This document shows, piece by piece, positions 30,520 to 39,724 of a stretch of 64,000 nucleotides of DNA. Location of the stretch: assembly GCA_012862575.1 (NCBI GenBank), contig BLSF01000002.1:992001-1056000 (forward strand), in the 5' to 3' direction. Under the pieces are notes generated by a model, which saw only the letters and a program-made list of their open reading frames with translations, had not been told where the DNA came from and made no database searches. The translations under genes were made by a program, and so were the position numbers. Source of the DNA: Parietichytrium sp. I65-24A. Lineage: Eukaryota > Sar > Bigyra > Thraustochytrida > Thraustochytriidae. Position 1 is the stretch's first letter, and each line of letters starts with the position of its first letter.

Positions 30520-33351
30520 CTAAATTTCGATTTCCTTTGGCTGGGGCTTTCTGATGTGGCGCATATTTGCGCCAGGTTCGCTCGGCTTGAACGGCGCCTG
30601 GCCACCATAAGGTCGCGGAATACCAAAGGCGCCTTCCGGAATATAGGCATTCGGGCGTGCAGCGGCCGTGGTCTTGCTTGGCCCGCGTCTCTTGGCTTGC
30701 ATAGGATCCATTTCTCCCTCTTGCCCACGCAACATTCGCTGCTTTCCAGCTCTCTCTTGACTATTAATAATCTCCCGCTCGATCCGGTACCACTCGTACT
30801 CTGCTTCTTTGGAAGGCGCCTCTCCGTTGTTGAAGCGCCACTCGGCGTCCTGGAGGTCTTTCTCCTTGTCGTGCTTCTCCTGCTCCAGCTTCATTGCCGT
30901 GGCTTGGTACATTGACAGCTCGGATACCATGGCCATCATTTTTCTCGTGGTGTCTTTGATGCGAGCCTGAAACGAGTTGAGGTTTTTGGCCAGGCTCAGA
31001 GTGTTCGAACGGCCTTCGTCAGCTTTGACCTTAAGTTTCTTGGAAAGCTCGGATACCTCCTCCAAGACGAGTTCCTTTTCAAGAAGCTGTTCCTTCTTAC
31101 TATTGAGCCTGTCCTCAAGAATTTGGAGCTTGGCCTGCAGCTGTTCAAGATCGGGATCTTCTCCCAGTAGGGCGCGCCATCTATCGTCGTTGTCGGGTGT
31201 TTCCAGATCCTCGCATAGCTTTTCTGTCATACCTCGTTCCTCAGACAGCTCCTTTTTAAGCTTCAGAATTTTCTCACCAAGGACAGGAATAGTGGGGATC
31301 TTCTTCTTGGCGGCATGTAAAGATCTCTCAATCTCAGCAATCTCCAGTTTGACAAGACGGACTTCTTCCTCTTTGCTGCGTAAACCGACTTCGCCGCGCT
31401 TGAGGGTCTCGCTCTGGATGTTTGTTTTTTCGTAGAGGATGCAGAGCTCGTCGTTCCGGTCTATGAGCTGGACACCGGTGAAATTGCGATGCTCAACAGC
31501 CAGCTCGTATTGTCTCTTGAGTCTCATCATGCTCTTCTCCATGCCGTTGATGATATTATTCAACTTGTCGATTTCCACAATTTGTTGCTCTACTTGGTTT
31601 TGCCGCTCTTTGTAAATAGCTTGGTATTTATTCATCTCGTGGCGTGCGCTATCGCGTTGGCACTGCGCAGTCTGATGAGCAAGGCGTTCTTTAGAGAGCG
31701 ACCTGTCCTTCGCAACACTCTCATTGCGAAGAATCTCCACCTCGTTCTCGAGAATTTTTATCTTCTCCTTCATCTCAGCTAGAGCCTGCGAGCTCGCCTG
31801 GATCAAGTTGACGTATTTGTTTCGCTCGTTTTTGACAACATCGTAAAGTGCAGAGAACTCCCTGAGCTTGTTGTTTGTCTCGGTTAGTTTCTTCGTCAAA
31901 TCCATCAAGGTCAACTCCTTAATCTTGAGGTCTTGCATTGCTGCGCGCTGTAGACTGTTTGCTTTGGAAGCCTCCCGAGCTTTAATCTCCCTCTGCGCAT
32001 TGAGCATGGACATTTGCTTTGCCTGTTTGTGCTCCTCGTCAACCCAAAGCGAGATCTGCCGCTCGCACTCCTTGATGACGCCGCCTTGGCTGGTGAGCGT
32101 CTCTTTCTTGTCCTTCTCCAGGTGCTCCTGTCTCAGGTAGTTGGCGATAAAGATATCCACCTCCTGCTTCAGAAGCGCGACTTGCTTGGTGAGATTTTTG
32201 TTTTCGGCCTGAAACGAGTTACGGGTCGCAATAAGATCATTACAGTTGTTCTCCAGCTGCGGCAGTGTTGCCTTAATGTTGTCAAGTTGCGCAATCCTCT
32301 TCTTCAACATTTTCTTTTGAGTTTCATAATCCTTTTTCGCCTGCGCGACCTGCTGAGTCAAATCCTTTGACGAAGTCCTCTCGTCTTTGAGCATCAGCTC
32401 CACATGTACACGTTTGGCCAATAGGTCCTGATGCTTGGACTTTTCCTCGTCGAGAGATTTGCGCACAGAATCTACGTCCCGCTCGCGCTGCTCAATCGTG
32501 GAGCGATGCAGATCGAGCTTCCTCGTGAGATCGCGGCCAGACTCGTTTGCCTCTTGTTTTTGCTTGTTTTGCATCTCTAATTTGGCGTCACACTCCTGCA
32601 AATGATTTGACAATACTTCCACCTCCTGGCGAAGACCAACAGCAGCTGTTTCCACAACATCTGCCTGTTTCCGAATACGGTCTGGGTCCGCTTTTGTCTT
32701 GTACAGATACTGCTTTTGAACTATCTTCTGCTCTGCGAGTGACTCAGCGCTCTGAACAAGCTGCTCATACTCGGCTTCTAACCTTGCCTTTTCTTCCTTG
32801 GCCTGGTCTGCCGCCTTGTCCTGCCGACCAATATCTTCCTCAAGCTCACTGATGCGCTGGCGTGCCTTCTCGAATTCAGGCTCTACAAGTTCCGCATTCT
32901 CCTTCTTCGTAAGCTCCAAAGTCCGTTCATTCTCGGCCTTGACACGTTCCAGGTCCGCCAACTCGAGATGCATATTGGAAGTGACCTCCTCAAGCTCGCT
33001 CAGCTCATTTTCCGTGCTTTCGCGTTCTTTCTCTAGCGCCTGAAGCGCCTGATTGTCCTCATGCTTTCTGATACTCAACTTTTCGAGCTTGATCTTCTCT
33101 GCGAGCAAGTCCTGATTTAACTGCTTCGCGAGCTTGAGATTCTTCTTCTCGTCTTCGTACATCTCCAAGATCGTCTTGTGAATCTCCTCATACTGGCTCT
33201 TGAGCCCATCGGCTTCTCCTTTGGTCAGCTCTCCTCGACTCACCAGCTCGTTCAGCATCGCAAATGCCGGGCTATTGCTGATGTCCGCAAGTTCCACTGG
33301 CGGGCCACCTTCACCGCCAGCGGCGTCGTTTGCCGTGCTCGCATCGCCCAT
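30520..33351 (-). CDS. CCDC146: CCDC146/MBO2-like ciliary coiled-coil protein
   Basis: 943 residues from ATG at 33351, no intron. Almost the whole protein is alpha-helical coiled coil with heptads of Leu, Glu, Lys and Gln; the last 70 residues are Pro/Gly-rich and not coiled. Two blocks recall CCDC146, the homologue of Chlamydomonas MBO2: residues around NFTGVQLIDRNDELCILYEK and around TRKMMAMVSELSMYQATAMK. In other organisms CCDC146 is a centriole and axoneme-associated protein needed for a normal flagellar beat. Its presence says that this organism makes motile cilia at some stage. The assignment rests on recalled family blocks; a different ciliary coiled coil is the main alternative. It is convergent with the MAPK15-like kinase and on the same strand as the polymerase-like gene 0.5 kb downstream. 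Confidence 0.82.
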   Translation of the reverse strand: MGDASTANDAAGGEGGPPVELADISNSPAFAMLNELVSRGELTKGEADGLKSQYEEIHKTILEMYEDEKKNLKLAKQLNQDLLAEKIKLEKLSIRKHEDNQALQALEKERESTENELSELEEVTSNMHLELADLERVKAENERTLELTKKENAELVEPEFEKARQRISELEEDIGRQDKAADQAKEEKARLEAEYEQLVQSAESLAEQKIVQKQYLYKTKADPDRIRKQADVVETAAVGLRQEVEVLSNHLQECDAKLEMQNKQKQEANESGRDLTRKLDLHRSTIEQRERDVDSVRKSLDEEKSKHQDLLAKRVHVELMLKDERTSSKDLTQQVAQAKKDYETQKKMLKKRIAQLDNIKATLPQLENNCNDLIATRNSFQAENKNLTKQVALLKQEVDIFIANYLRQEHLEKDKKETLTSQGGVIKECERQISLWVDEEHKQAKQMSMLNAQREIKAREASKANSLQRAAMQDLKIKELTLMDLTKKLTETNNKLREFSALYDVVKNERNKYVNLIQASSQALAEMKEKIKILENEVEILRNESVAKDRSLSKERLAHQTAQCQRDSARHEMNKYQAIYKERQNQVEQQIVEIDKLNNIINGMEKSMMRLKRQYELAVEHRNFTGVQLIDRNDELCILYEKTNIQSETLKRGEVGLRSKEEEVRLVKLEIAEIERSLHAAKKKIPTIPVLGEKILKLKKELSEERGMTEKLCEDLETPDNDDRWRALLGEDPDLEQLQAKLQILEDRLNSKKEQLLEKELVLEEVSELSKKLKVKADEGRSNTLSLAKNLNSFQARIKDTTRKMMAMVSELSMYQATAMKLEQEKHDKEKDLQDAEWRFNNGEAPSKEAEYEWYRIEREIINSQERAGKQRMLRGQEGEMDPMQAKRRGPSKTTAAARPNAYIPEGAFGIPRPYGGQAPFKPSEPGANMRHIRKPQPKEIEI

Positions 33352-33859
33352 CTTTCCGCCCGCGCTCTACTTCCAGACGCAGCTTCTCAGCGCGCGCAGC
33401 TCCCAGCCAAAGCCGCCACGCGACTTTTACCTTGGTCCTCGCTTGACCTCCTTGAAATTCCCGGTGCTACTATGCCTCATGCCACACTTTGCTCAATTGA
33501 CTTCTCCTTCGCGGTCCAACCACAACTATCCGTCGCGCTAGCGAGCGCTGACTTTGCTATTCGGCACCTCCGCTCTTCCTAAGCCCCGTCGGTAGCGAGC
33601 CAAGCCCTGCCTAAGACTGCTTCTCCTCTCCTCGCTAACGCTTGGATTGCTATGGGTAAATCTAGCGCATAGTAATACCGGCGTGAACGGATCTACCGGA
33701 TACATGCCGATTGACAGTGAGTTTGAGGTGGGTGTGCATGTGGAGACGATGCGAGGCCCCGGTCCTGAATGCTTGGTCCGGCGGGCCTGGGTGTCCGAAT
33801 CGACGATGAGCGAAAAAGTCGTGGGTAATTCAAAAAAAAATGTTTGATCGACGGTCAAG
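33352..33859. other. Intergenic spacer
   Basis: Upstream of CCDC146 and downstream of the polymerase-like gene. A frame of about 130 codons here has no recognisable domain; no gene seen. Confidence 0.5.
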
Positions 33860-35979
33860 TCAAGTATGACCCTTGACGTTGTCGGTGTATACCATGTTGG
33901 ACTGTGAAAAGGCTGAAGCTTGTCCATCTGGATCAGGAGGAGCAGCCCCTGTTAAGATCGCCTCTTGTGCGGCTTCGAAAGACCGGAAGGATCGCTGCCA
34001 GGGCTCCAGATATGGGATGCCGAGATATTTGAATATTTCTTTCTCACTAGACAGGTTTCTTGAACCAGGAGCACGGCGATTGCTATCAACACTATAGAGT
34101 CCATGAATACACAGCTTTAGGTTTTTCTGGACTGCGAGGAAATCGTCAAGAGCTTTCATAAACAACTTTCCACCGGTGAGCCGTAAAGTTGCGAACGAAA
34201 AATACTCCCATCGGCAGCCAACGATCTTCACGCGTCTAGCTATCTCTGTATTTTGAAAGACACCCTCATAAACTTCAAAAGCAAGATCTGGATTCTCGTC
34301 GTCCTGTTCAACAAATTGGACTTTACTGTTAGTATAACACGTCGCTCAAATAGCGAGGCGAAGAAACTTACGCTTGACTCGCATCGGAATGTTTGTGACC
34401 GCGACGCTCGAGACTCCGTACCGTTGACTGCAGTCGAGCTCTGCTGTAGCGTCCTTTTAAATAAGCCTCTCGTTTTCAGATTCTTGACGAGAGGCAATAT
34501 CTTGATGCAGTTTTTCTTGCCCAGAATTGTAGAGAGAATTACTACGTGGTCACTTTCCTCTTCTCTCCGCTTGAAGTCTCCAAGCAGTGCGAAATGGATC
34601 TGTTCGCTGGGATAAACGTTGAAAGCAGCGTACTGCACCTCCTTGAAGATATCCAATGCTTCCGTTTGAGGCACAGGCTTCTGCAGATCTTCAACATATG
34701 CGAGACCTGCCTTTTGAAAGGTGCTCAAAGCTGACGAGTTCTTGCGAAGGTCTTCTAGGCAACGATATCCTGCAGCATAGAGAGTTTTAGCCTCATCCTC
34801 TGACAGATTTGGGATCTTACAGAGTTCGGCGATGCTTGCAAATTCATCGTCTCGGTTCAAAGAGTCTGTGAAGATTTGCAACATTGTTTCTACCCGTGGG
34901 GGAAGTAGTGAGCTATTTCGCCTGATTTGCTCGCTTGACTCGACATGGAGCTCGGGATGAGTCTCCAGAAATTCCACCACCTTGGGAATTTGACTTAAAA
35001 AGTAATTTACCGGCCTATCACTTTTCCAAAATGTCAATTGATCCTCGCTGGTAGTCGAATTTGAGTGAGCCGCTGATGGTTGAGAGCCGGACATCGTTGG
35101 ACCTGAGACCGTTGGAAGGACGGTGGGTGATGGAGGTGGCAAGACGGGAGTTTTGTCGCTTGAGACCGCATTGCTCTCTCCTACTAGTGCTTCACCAGGT
35201 GCCAAAGTCGCTTCTGCTGCCATGGTATGCATGGGAGGCGAATAATTTGGCGAAAGTGTGCTGCCCATGCTCAAGAATTGCGCATCGTCTCTTTGAATTG
35301 TGGAGGAAGGCTCCAACACAATACAAGCAGATTCAGTGGCTGGGGCCCTTTGCGAGAGCCTCGAACTTCTCCTAGGCTTGTCTGTATCATGCTTCAAAGA
35401 GCTCTGCTCCCCCGCATTGCCGACCATTCTTTCCTCGCTCTCCAGGGAACCGACAATATGACCGTCGATCTCGTCTTGAACGTCGTCTTGAGGGCTCTCG
35501 GGCACGCTCGATGGAGCAACAAGGACCTCAATTCCTTTTGCTTTCTGGGAATTTCCAGCTTTCTTGCGGAGCTTGGACTGCCCGTCGATATGGACAATAT
35601 ACTTATCACAGTCTACGTGCTCTCTCTTGCGAACAAGAGCACGAACCCAGTCGCTCGAAACAATTTTGGCCGACTTCGCTTCAAAAGGCAACACGCTAGT
35701 GTCGCATTTCTCCGAGGTGATCACATGAGTCACAGCATCGTCTGAGTCGCTCGCTACGTCTATTCCAAGCTCTTCCAGTCTCTTCCGCATCTGCTTTGCA
35801 ACCTCTTCCGAGAAGCCCAAATACGGCACGAAAAGCAGCCTCGCCTCTTCAAGTTCTGGAATCACGCACTTCTTCCGCTCTCTTTCTTGGACAAAAGCAA
35901 TCTTCCTTCTTCCGGACCTCTTGCTCCTCTCCGCTCGCTCCTTCTCTTCGCGCTCTCTCTTGCGCTTGACCAGGTGCAT
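33860..35979 (-). CDS. BRCT-containing DNA polymerase X relative lacking catalytic aspartates
   Basis: Two exons, 34372-35979 and 33860-34303, with a 68-base intron (GTAAGT, ACTAAC branch site, GAACAG acceptor); 683 residues from ATG at 35979. The N-terminus is basic, then a BRCT domain (about 44-140, SSDWVRALV core) and a Ser/Pro linker. From about 316 the layout matches TdT and polymerases mu and lambda: 8-kDa domain, helix-hairpin-helix (LYAAGYRCLEDLRKN; FQKAGLAYVEDL), palm, then thumb (YFSFATLRLTGG; KLCIHGLYS; EIFKYLGIPYLEPWQR). The catalytic positions are changed: in the palm, where the family has GGFRRG...HDVD, it reads GDFKRRE...DHVV (His478 and Val480 in place of Asp), and RRVD is RRVK (Lys562). 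So it is probably inactive as a polymerase and may be structural in end joining, which is inference. The 5' leader has a seven-copy heptamer array. Confidence 0.85.
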
Positions 35980-36000
35980 CCTTCACTGTTTCTGCCTGCA

Positions 36001-36049
36001 ACTCCGTACTCCGTACTCCGTACTCCGTACTCCGAACTCCGAACTCCGT
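36001..36049. repeat. Heptamer tandem repeat (ACTCCGT/ACTCCGA), seven copies
   Basis: Four ACTCCGT, two ACTCCGA and one ACTCCGT in a row, beginning 22 bases upstream of the minus-strand polymerase-like start codon, so probably in its 5' leader. Confidence 0.85.
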
Positions 36050-37755
36050 TCTCCTCTCTTCTTCCCCGTCCGATCTACTTCACACAGTTCTTTCTTTCTT
36101 TCCCTTCGAGCCTCTCAAATACCCCGCACAACTACGTTCGTCTGTTCCAATTACGGCACGCCAAAGCGCTCGCTCTCTTCCATTTCACATCTTTGCTTAG
36201 CTTGCTTAGCTTGCTTGCCTTGGTGCGCGGTCTTGTATTTCCTAAGTCTTCCAAATGATGAAATTTGATCAGTCGCTATGAAACCGCCAGTACTGCCAGT
36301 GGTAGTAAGTGTACGTAGTACTAGAGTGCCTGGTGCCGTGGTGCGTGGTTGGGTTCTTGTTCGTTATTATTCGTTCTTGTTCCTTTTCGCTCCTTGTCGT
36401 GGGTTCTTCATCATGATTAAAAGCACTCAGTATGAAAGACTAATTACAGGTACTAAGGGTCTGCATTTTGCTGGCGCAGCAGTGACATTGTGGCTGCGGG
36501 CTCATTCACATTGTGTGAATCTATTTGTTCAGGGGTCAACTGATTGATGCTTCTTCCTCTGGGTTCTCTGGGTCTGAGTTCCGACGTAGGTTCTGAATTT
36601 GACCTCTTTTAACTTCTGAGCTCTGATTTCTCTGGTTCTTGATTTCTTGGCAAGGTTATCTCTAGCTAGCTAGGTCTACACAAAATCTTAAAAGATATGT
36701 TTTAGCAGAACAATTAACAGTTCTAATGGTATGTAAGCGATGTGTGTAGCTGGAGAGGTAAATACTACTCCTCTCAATAATAGCTACTAATGTTGGTCGA
36801 GTGAAGAGCAGGTAATAGGTGCACTATCCATGTCACTACCAATCGATGTGTGAAGAGAGTCCATTTCTCAAATCGGACAACGGTCGAGGCCCTCAGGGTT
36901 CGAAGTGATCGAGACGCACACATGGCGTGGCCCTATGGCAGTGTGAAAACGCACACTCCAGTCAAAAAGTCAAAAAGTTTTTAATCAACACTCAAAGATG
37001 CCAGCGGTACAGCACCCAATACCAACCAGACTTTAAAGTTTCACAGTCAACCGACGGCATCTTGGATGGCGAGCAAGGTGAATCGAATGAATAATCCATG
37101 TTTTGGATGAGCTAGGCCTACCTAAAGTCAACCATAGTCCTCTATTGAACATAGCTGGTGCAGTAGTAGGACCTTACGGTATCTCGGCACGAACGAAAGT
37201 GGATCATAAAAACTGTGGATGGACTCGTGCCGACCTGGAAATTTCACTCAGAAGTAGAAAGCCGTCAGCCATTGATTAAAAGGCTCGAAATATCTCGAAA
37301 TACGGCATTTCAAAAAGTGTAAACTGATCCAAAGCACAACGCACGCACATTTTCGCCAGGACAAAATGGCTTTCAAGCACAGCACCCTCCCTCCTTCGGT
37401 CCCAAACTGGACTGGTGAACTCTACTCCACACTCTACCACACCGGTACGCACTGAACTGCGATAGTCCCACCTACTACCCCAGCAGCACATGCTCACCCA
37501 GGCGAAACAGTAGTGCACCTTATCACGAGTTCAGGAGAAGTGCACACTCGTGAACGGTAGCGTGACGGCTATTCGTCCACTAAGTCATCGCTAGGAGACC
37601 ATCGATTAGTCACACTATGCACTACATCTTAGGAGTATCCCTACCGCTGTGTACTGTCGCTGCTAAGATCGTTATAGAGGAGTTTCCGGACTTCGTGTGG
37701 CGAAAGTGTCTATTTTGTGTGAGTTTTAGTTGGAAACGTTGTGTTGGCAGACACT

Positions 37756-37766
37756 GTACTGAGTAC
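37756..37766. promoter_or_regulatory. Palindrome GTACTGAGTAC
   Basis: Exact copy of the intergenic palindrome, about 100 bases upstream of the HSPA13-like start codon. Confidence 0.45.
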
Positions 37767-37868
37767 AAACCCAGATCGAAGCAGGCGGCAAGGACTCCGA
37801 AGGTTTTCGGGCTGACAGGAGCAGCGCGAGAGGGCAGTAGTAGTCGCGAAACGGCCAGGTGATCGGAG

Positions 37869-39155
37869 ATGTTGTTCAAGGTGCTATGCTCGGTGCTGGT
37901 GACGCTGGTGGCCATTGTGGTGGCCACCGAGTATGACCAGCTGCAGGAGATCAAACTGGCGCTGACGACTGATCTTCAATTGGGGATCGATCTTGGAACA
38001 ACGCAGAGCGTGGCCGCCATCTGCGCGCAGGGAAACGTCAGCGTGGTGAAAGTCGACGGCGCGGCTACGACACCTTCGACCGTGTGGTTTGAGAAGGGGC
38101 ATGGCATCCACGTTGGCAGCAAAGCAGTGCTTGCGAGGTCCTCCGACCCAGAGAACGTGGTATTCGCAGCGAAAAGGGTGATTGGGCTTGAATATGCTCA
38201 CCCTGATCGCGAGAACATTGTCCGCGACCTTCCATTCGAGTTCGTTTCAATGGAGGAATGTCCTTGGCAAGGTAATATCGGATTTCGCTTGCCGAATCGC
38301 AACAAGGTCATCTCTCCGGAAGAGATTGGCGCACTGGTCCTGAAGAAGCTAAAGCGCGCCGCGGAAAAGTCTCCACTTCTGGACTGGGTGAGGCGTAATC
38401 TCGGCTTCGCTTTCAAGTCGCTGACTGTGTCTGTTCCTGTCACCTTCGACTCGGAGCAGAAACGGGCCACGATTCGGGCTTGCAAGATGGCTGGCTTCAA
38501 AACAGTGCGCATCATCGAGGAGCCTGTTGCTGCAGCGATTGCGTACGGCCTCGGTAACAAGATCGAAACAAAGAGAGTGCTCGTGTACGATATTGGTGGT
38601 GGTACCCTTGACGTCGCATTGTTGTATTTCAATGCTTACACTGGCACATTCTACGTTGAAGCTACGGCCGGGGAGTCAAAATTAGGCGGCGAAGACTTTG
38701 ACGCTGTGATTGCAAAGCTAGCGCTTGCCAAGCCCGAAAGCGATGCGCTTCGATTGAAGATCTCAACCGACCCAGCCCTGTACCAAATGTTGCTCGTTGC
38801 CGCAGAATCTGCGAAGCGCCAGCTCAGTACCAAGAGCGAAGCGCAAGTTTGTTTGCCGAGTTCGATTCAAGAAAAGTGCGCAGTCCCAGTGACCCTCACT
38901 CGGGACGAGTTCAGTGAAGCGGCCAAACACCTTTTTGAACTAGGAATCCGACCCATTGCATCTATTCTCGATGATGCTAGATTGGAGGCTTCCATTCCCA
39001 TCGATGTTGTCTTGGTGGGTGGCTCGAGTCGTATTCCTGCTATTCGCGCGTCTGTTGCCGATTTTTTGCCGAACGCAACTCTACATTTCGAAGGCGTAGA
39101 CCCCGACCAGGCTGTCGCAATAGGCGCAGCAAAAAGTTGGGGCTGCAATCAGTAG
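37869..39155 (+). CDS. HSPA13: HSPA13/STCH-like Hsp70 ATPase-domain protein with signal peptide
   Basis: 428 residues from ATG at 37869, no intron. Residues 1-19 are a cleavable-looking signal peptide (LFKVLCSVLVTLVAIVVAT). The rest is an Hsp70 nucleotide-binding domain: phosphate-1 loop LGIDLGTTQSVAAI near 38, VSVPVTFDSEQK, connect-1 region EEPVAAAIAYGL, phosphate-2 loop YDIGGGTLDVALL near 239, and adenosine motif VLVGGSSRIPAIR near 380. The protein stops right after this domain, as in human STCH (HSPA13), so it has no peptide-binding domain and no lid. It also has no HDEL-type tail. Likely an ER or secretory-pathway ATPase whose client is unknown. A truncated Hsp70 is the main alternative, but the open frame and the intact motifs argue against decay. 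Confidence 0.88.
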   Translation: MLFKVLCSVLVTLVAIVVATEYDQLQEIKLALTTDLQLGIDLGTTQSVAAICAQGNVSVVKVDGAATTPSTVWFEKGHGIHVGSKAVLARSSDPENVVFAAKRVIGLEYAHPDRENIVRDLPFEFVSMEECPWQGNIGFRLPNRNKVISPEEIGALVLKKLKRAAEKSPLLDWVRRNLGFAFKSLTVSVPVTFDSEQKRATIRACKMAGFKTVRIIEEPVAAAIAYGLGNKIETKRVLVYDIGGGTLDVALLYFNAYTGTFYVEATAGESKLGGEDFDAVIAKLALAKPESDALRLKISTDPALYQMLLVAAESAKRQLSTKSEAQVCLPSSIQEKCAVPVTLTRDEFSEAAKHLFELGIRPIASILDDARLEASIPIDVVLVGGSSRIPAIRASVADFLPNATLHFEGVDPDQAVAIGAAKSWGCNQ

Positions 39156-39724
39156 TCTTGCAACTGGCTTTGCCACAATGTTGAAATAGTCGACACTTGG
39201 TTGTAAATAGAATTGTAAACTTTTAGATTTGTTAGTATTGAACTTTTTGGGCGCCTTTAGTTTGTGGTAAACAGGAGGACTCTTTGAAGAGTTCAGGACC
39301 GATGACACAGAATTCACCCTGTACAAACACATGGACTAGGATCAGCTGCTCCCTCCACCTTTTCGCTATCACGTTCGTGCCAGCTTCCGCGCAGCTTTCC
39401 AAAATTGGCGAGAACACCAAAACACTTCTTCTCCCACGTCGTGGTATGCCATCTGCATTTTCTATTGCATCGCGACACAATAGTCCTCTGCGAATGTGCA
39501 TGAATGTAACCTTTCCTCATTGTTAGACCACCAGTTTGCAGCGTCTATGGCATCCGAGGGCTAGCTATTTTTGGTAGACGACCCTACGAGAATGCCGTTA
39601 AAGGACCAAAGCCCGAGCCAGTGTCAGTGTCAGTGCATGAGCCAGAGAGGAGCAGAGAGAAAGGTCTGTATGAGCCGCGCGAAGGAGCGTCGAAGGAGTA
39701 CAGACAGGCGATTGGGAGGGCGCG
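39156..39724. other. Intergenic region with an unexplained minus-strand frame
   Basis: Spacer between the Hsp70-like gene and the armadillo/ankyrin gene. A minus-strand frame from an ATG at 39501 to 39232 (89 codons) has fairly gene-like codon choice but no recognisable domain. Hexamer repeats of CAGTGT (39619-39636) lie about 90 bases upstream of the next start. Confidence 0.35.
39619..39636. repeat. Hexamer repeat (CAGTGT), three copies
   Basis: CAGTGT twice, then CAGTGC, about 90 bases before the start of the armadillo/ankyrin gene. Confidence 0.7.

Larger units (their letters stand above)
35980..37868. other. Divergent intergenic region (1.9 kb)
   Basis: Between the polymerase-like gene (-) and the Hsp70-like gene (+). 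It contains the heptamer array 36001-36049, CTAGCTAGCTAG at 36662-36673, AGTCAAAAAGTCAAAAAGT near 36961 and GTACTGAGTAC at 37756-37766. No coding frame is convincing. Confidence 0.5.

Noticed and set aside
33352-33600. Plus-strand frames near the CCDC146 start
   Set aside because: They overlap the promoter and first codons of CCDC146 on the other strand and have no domain.
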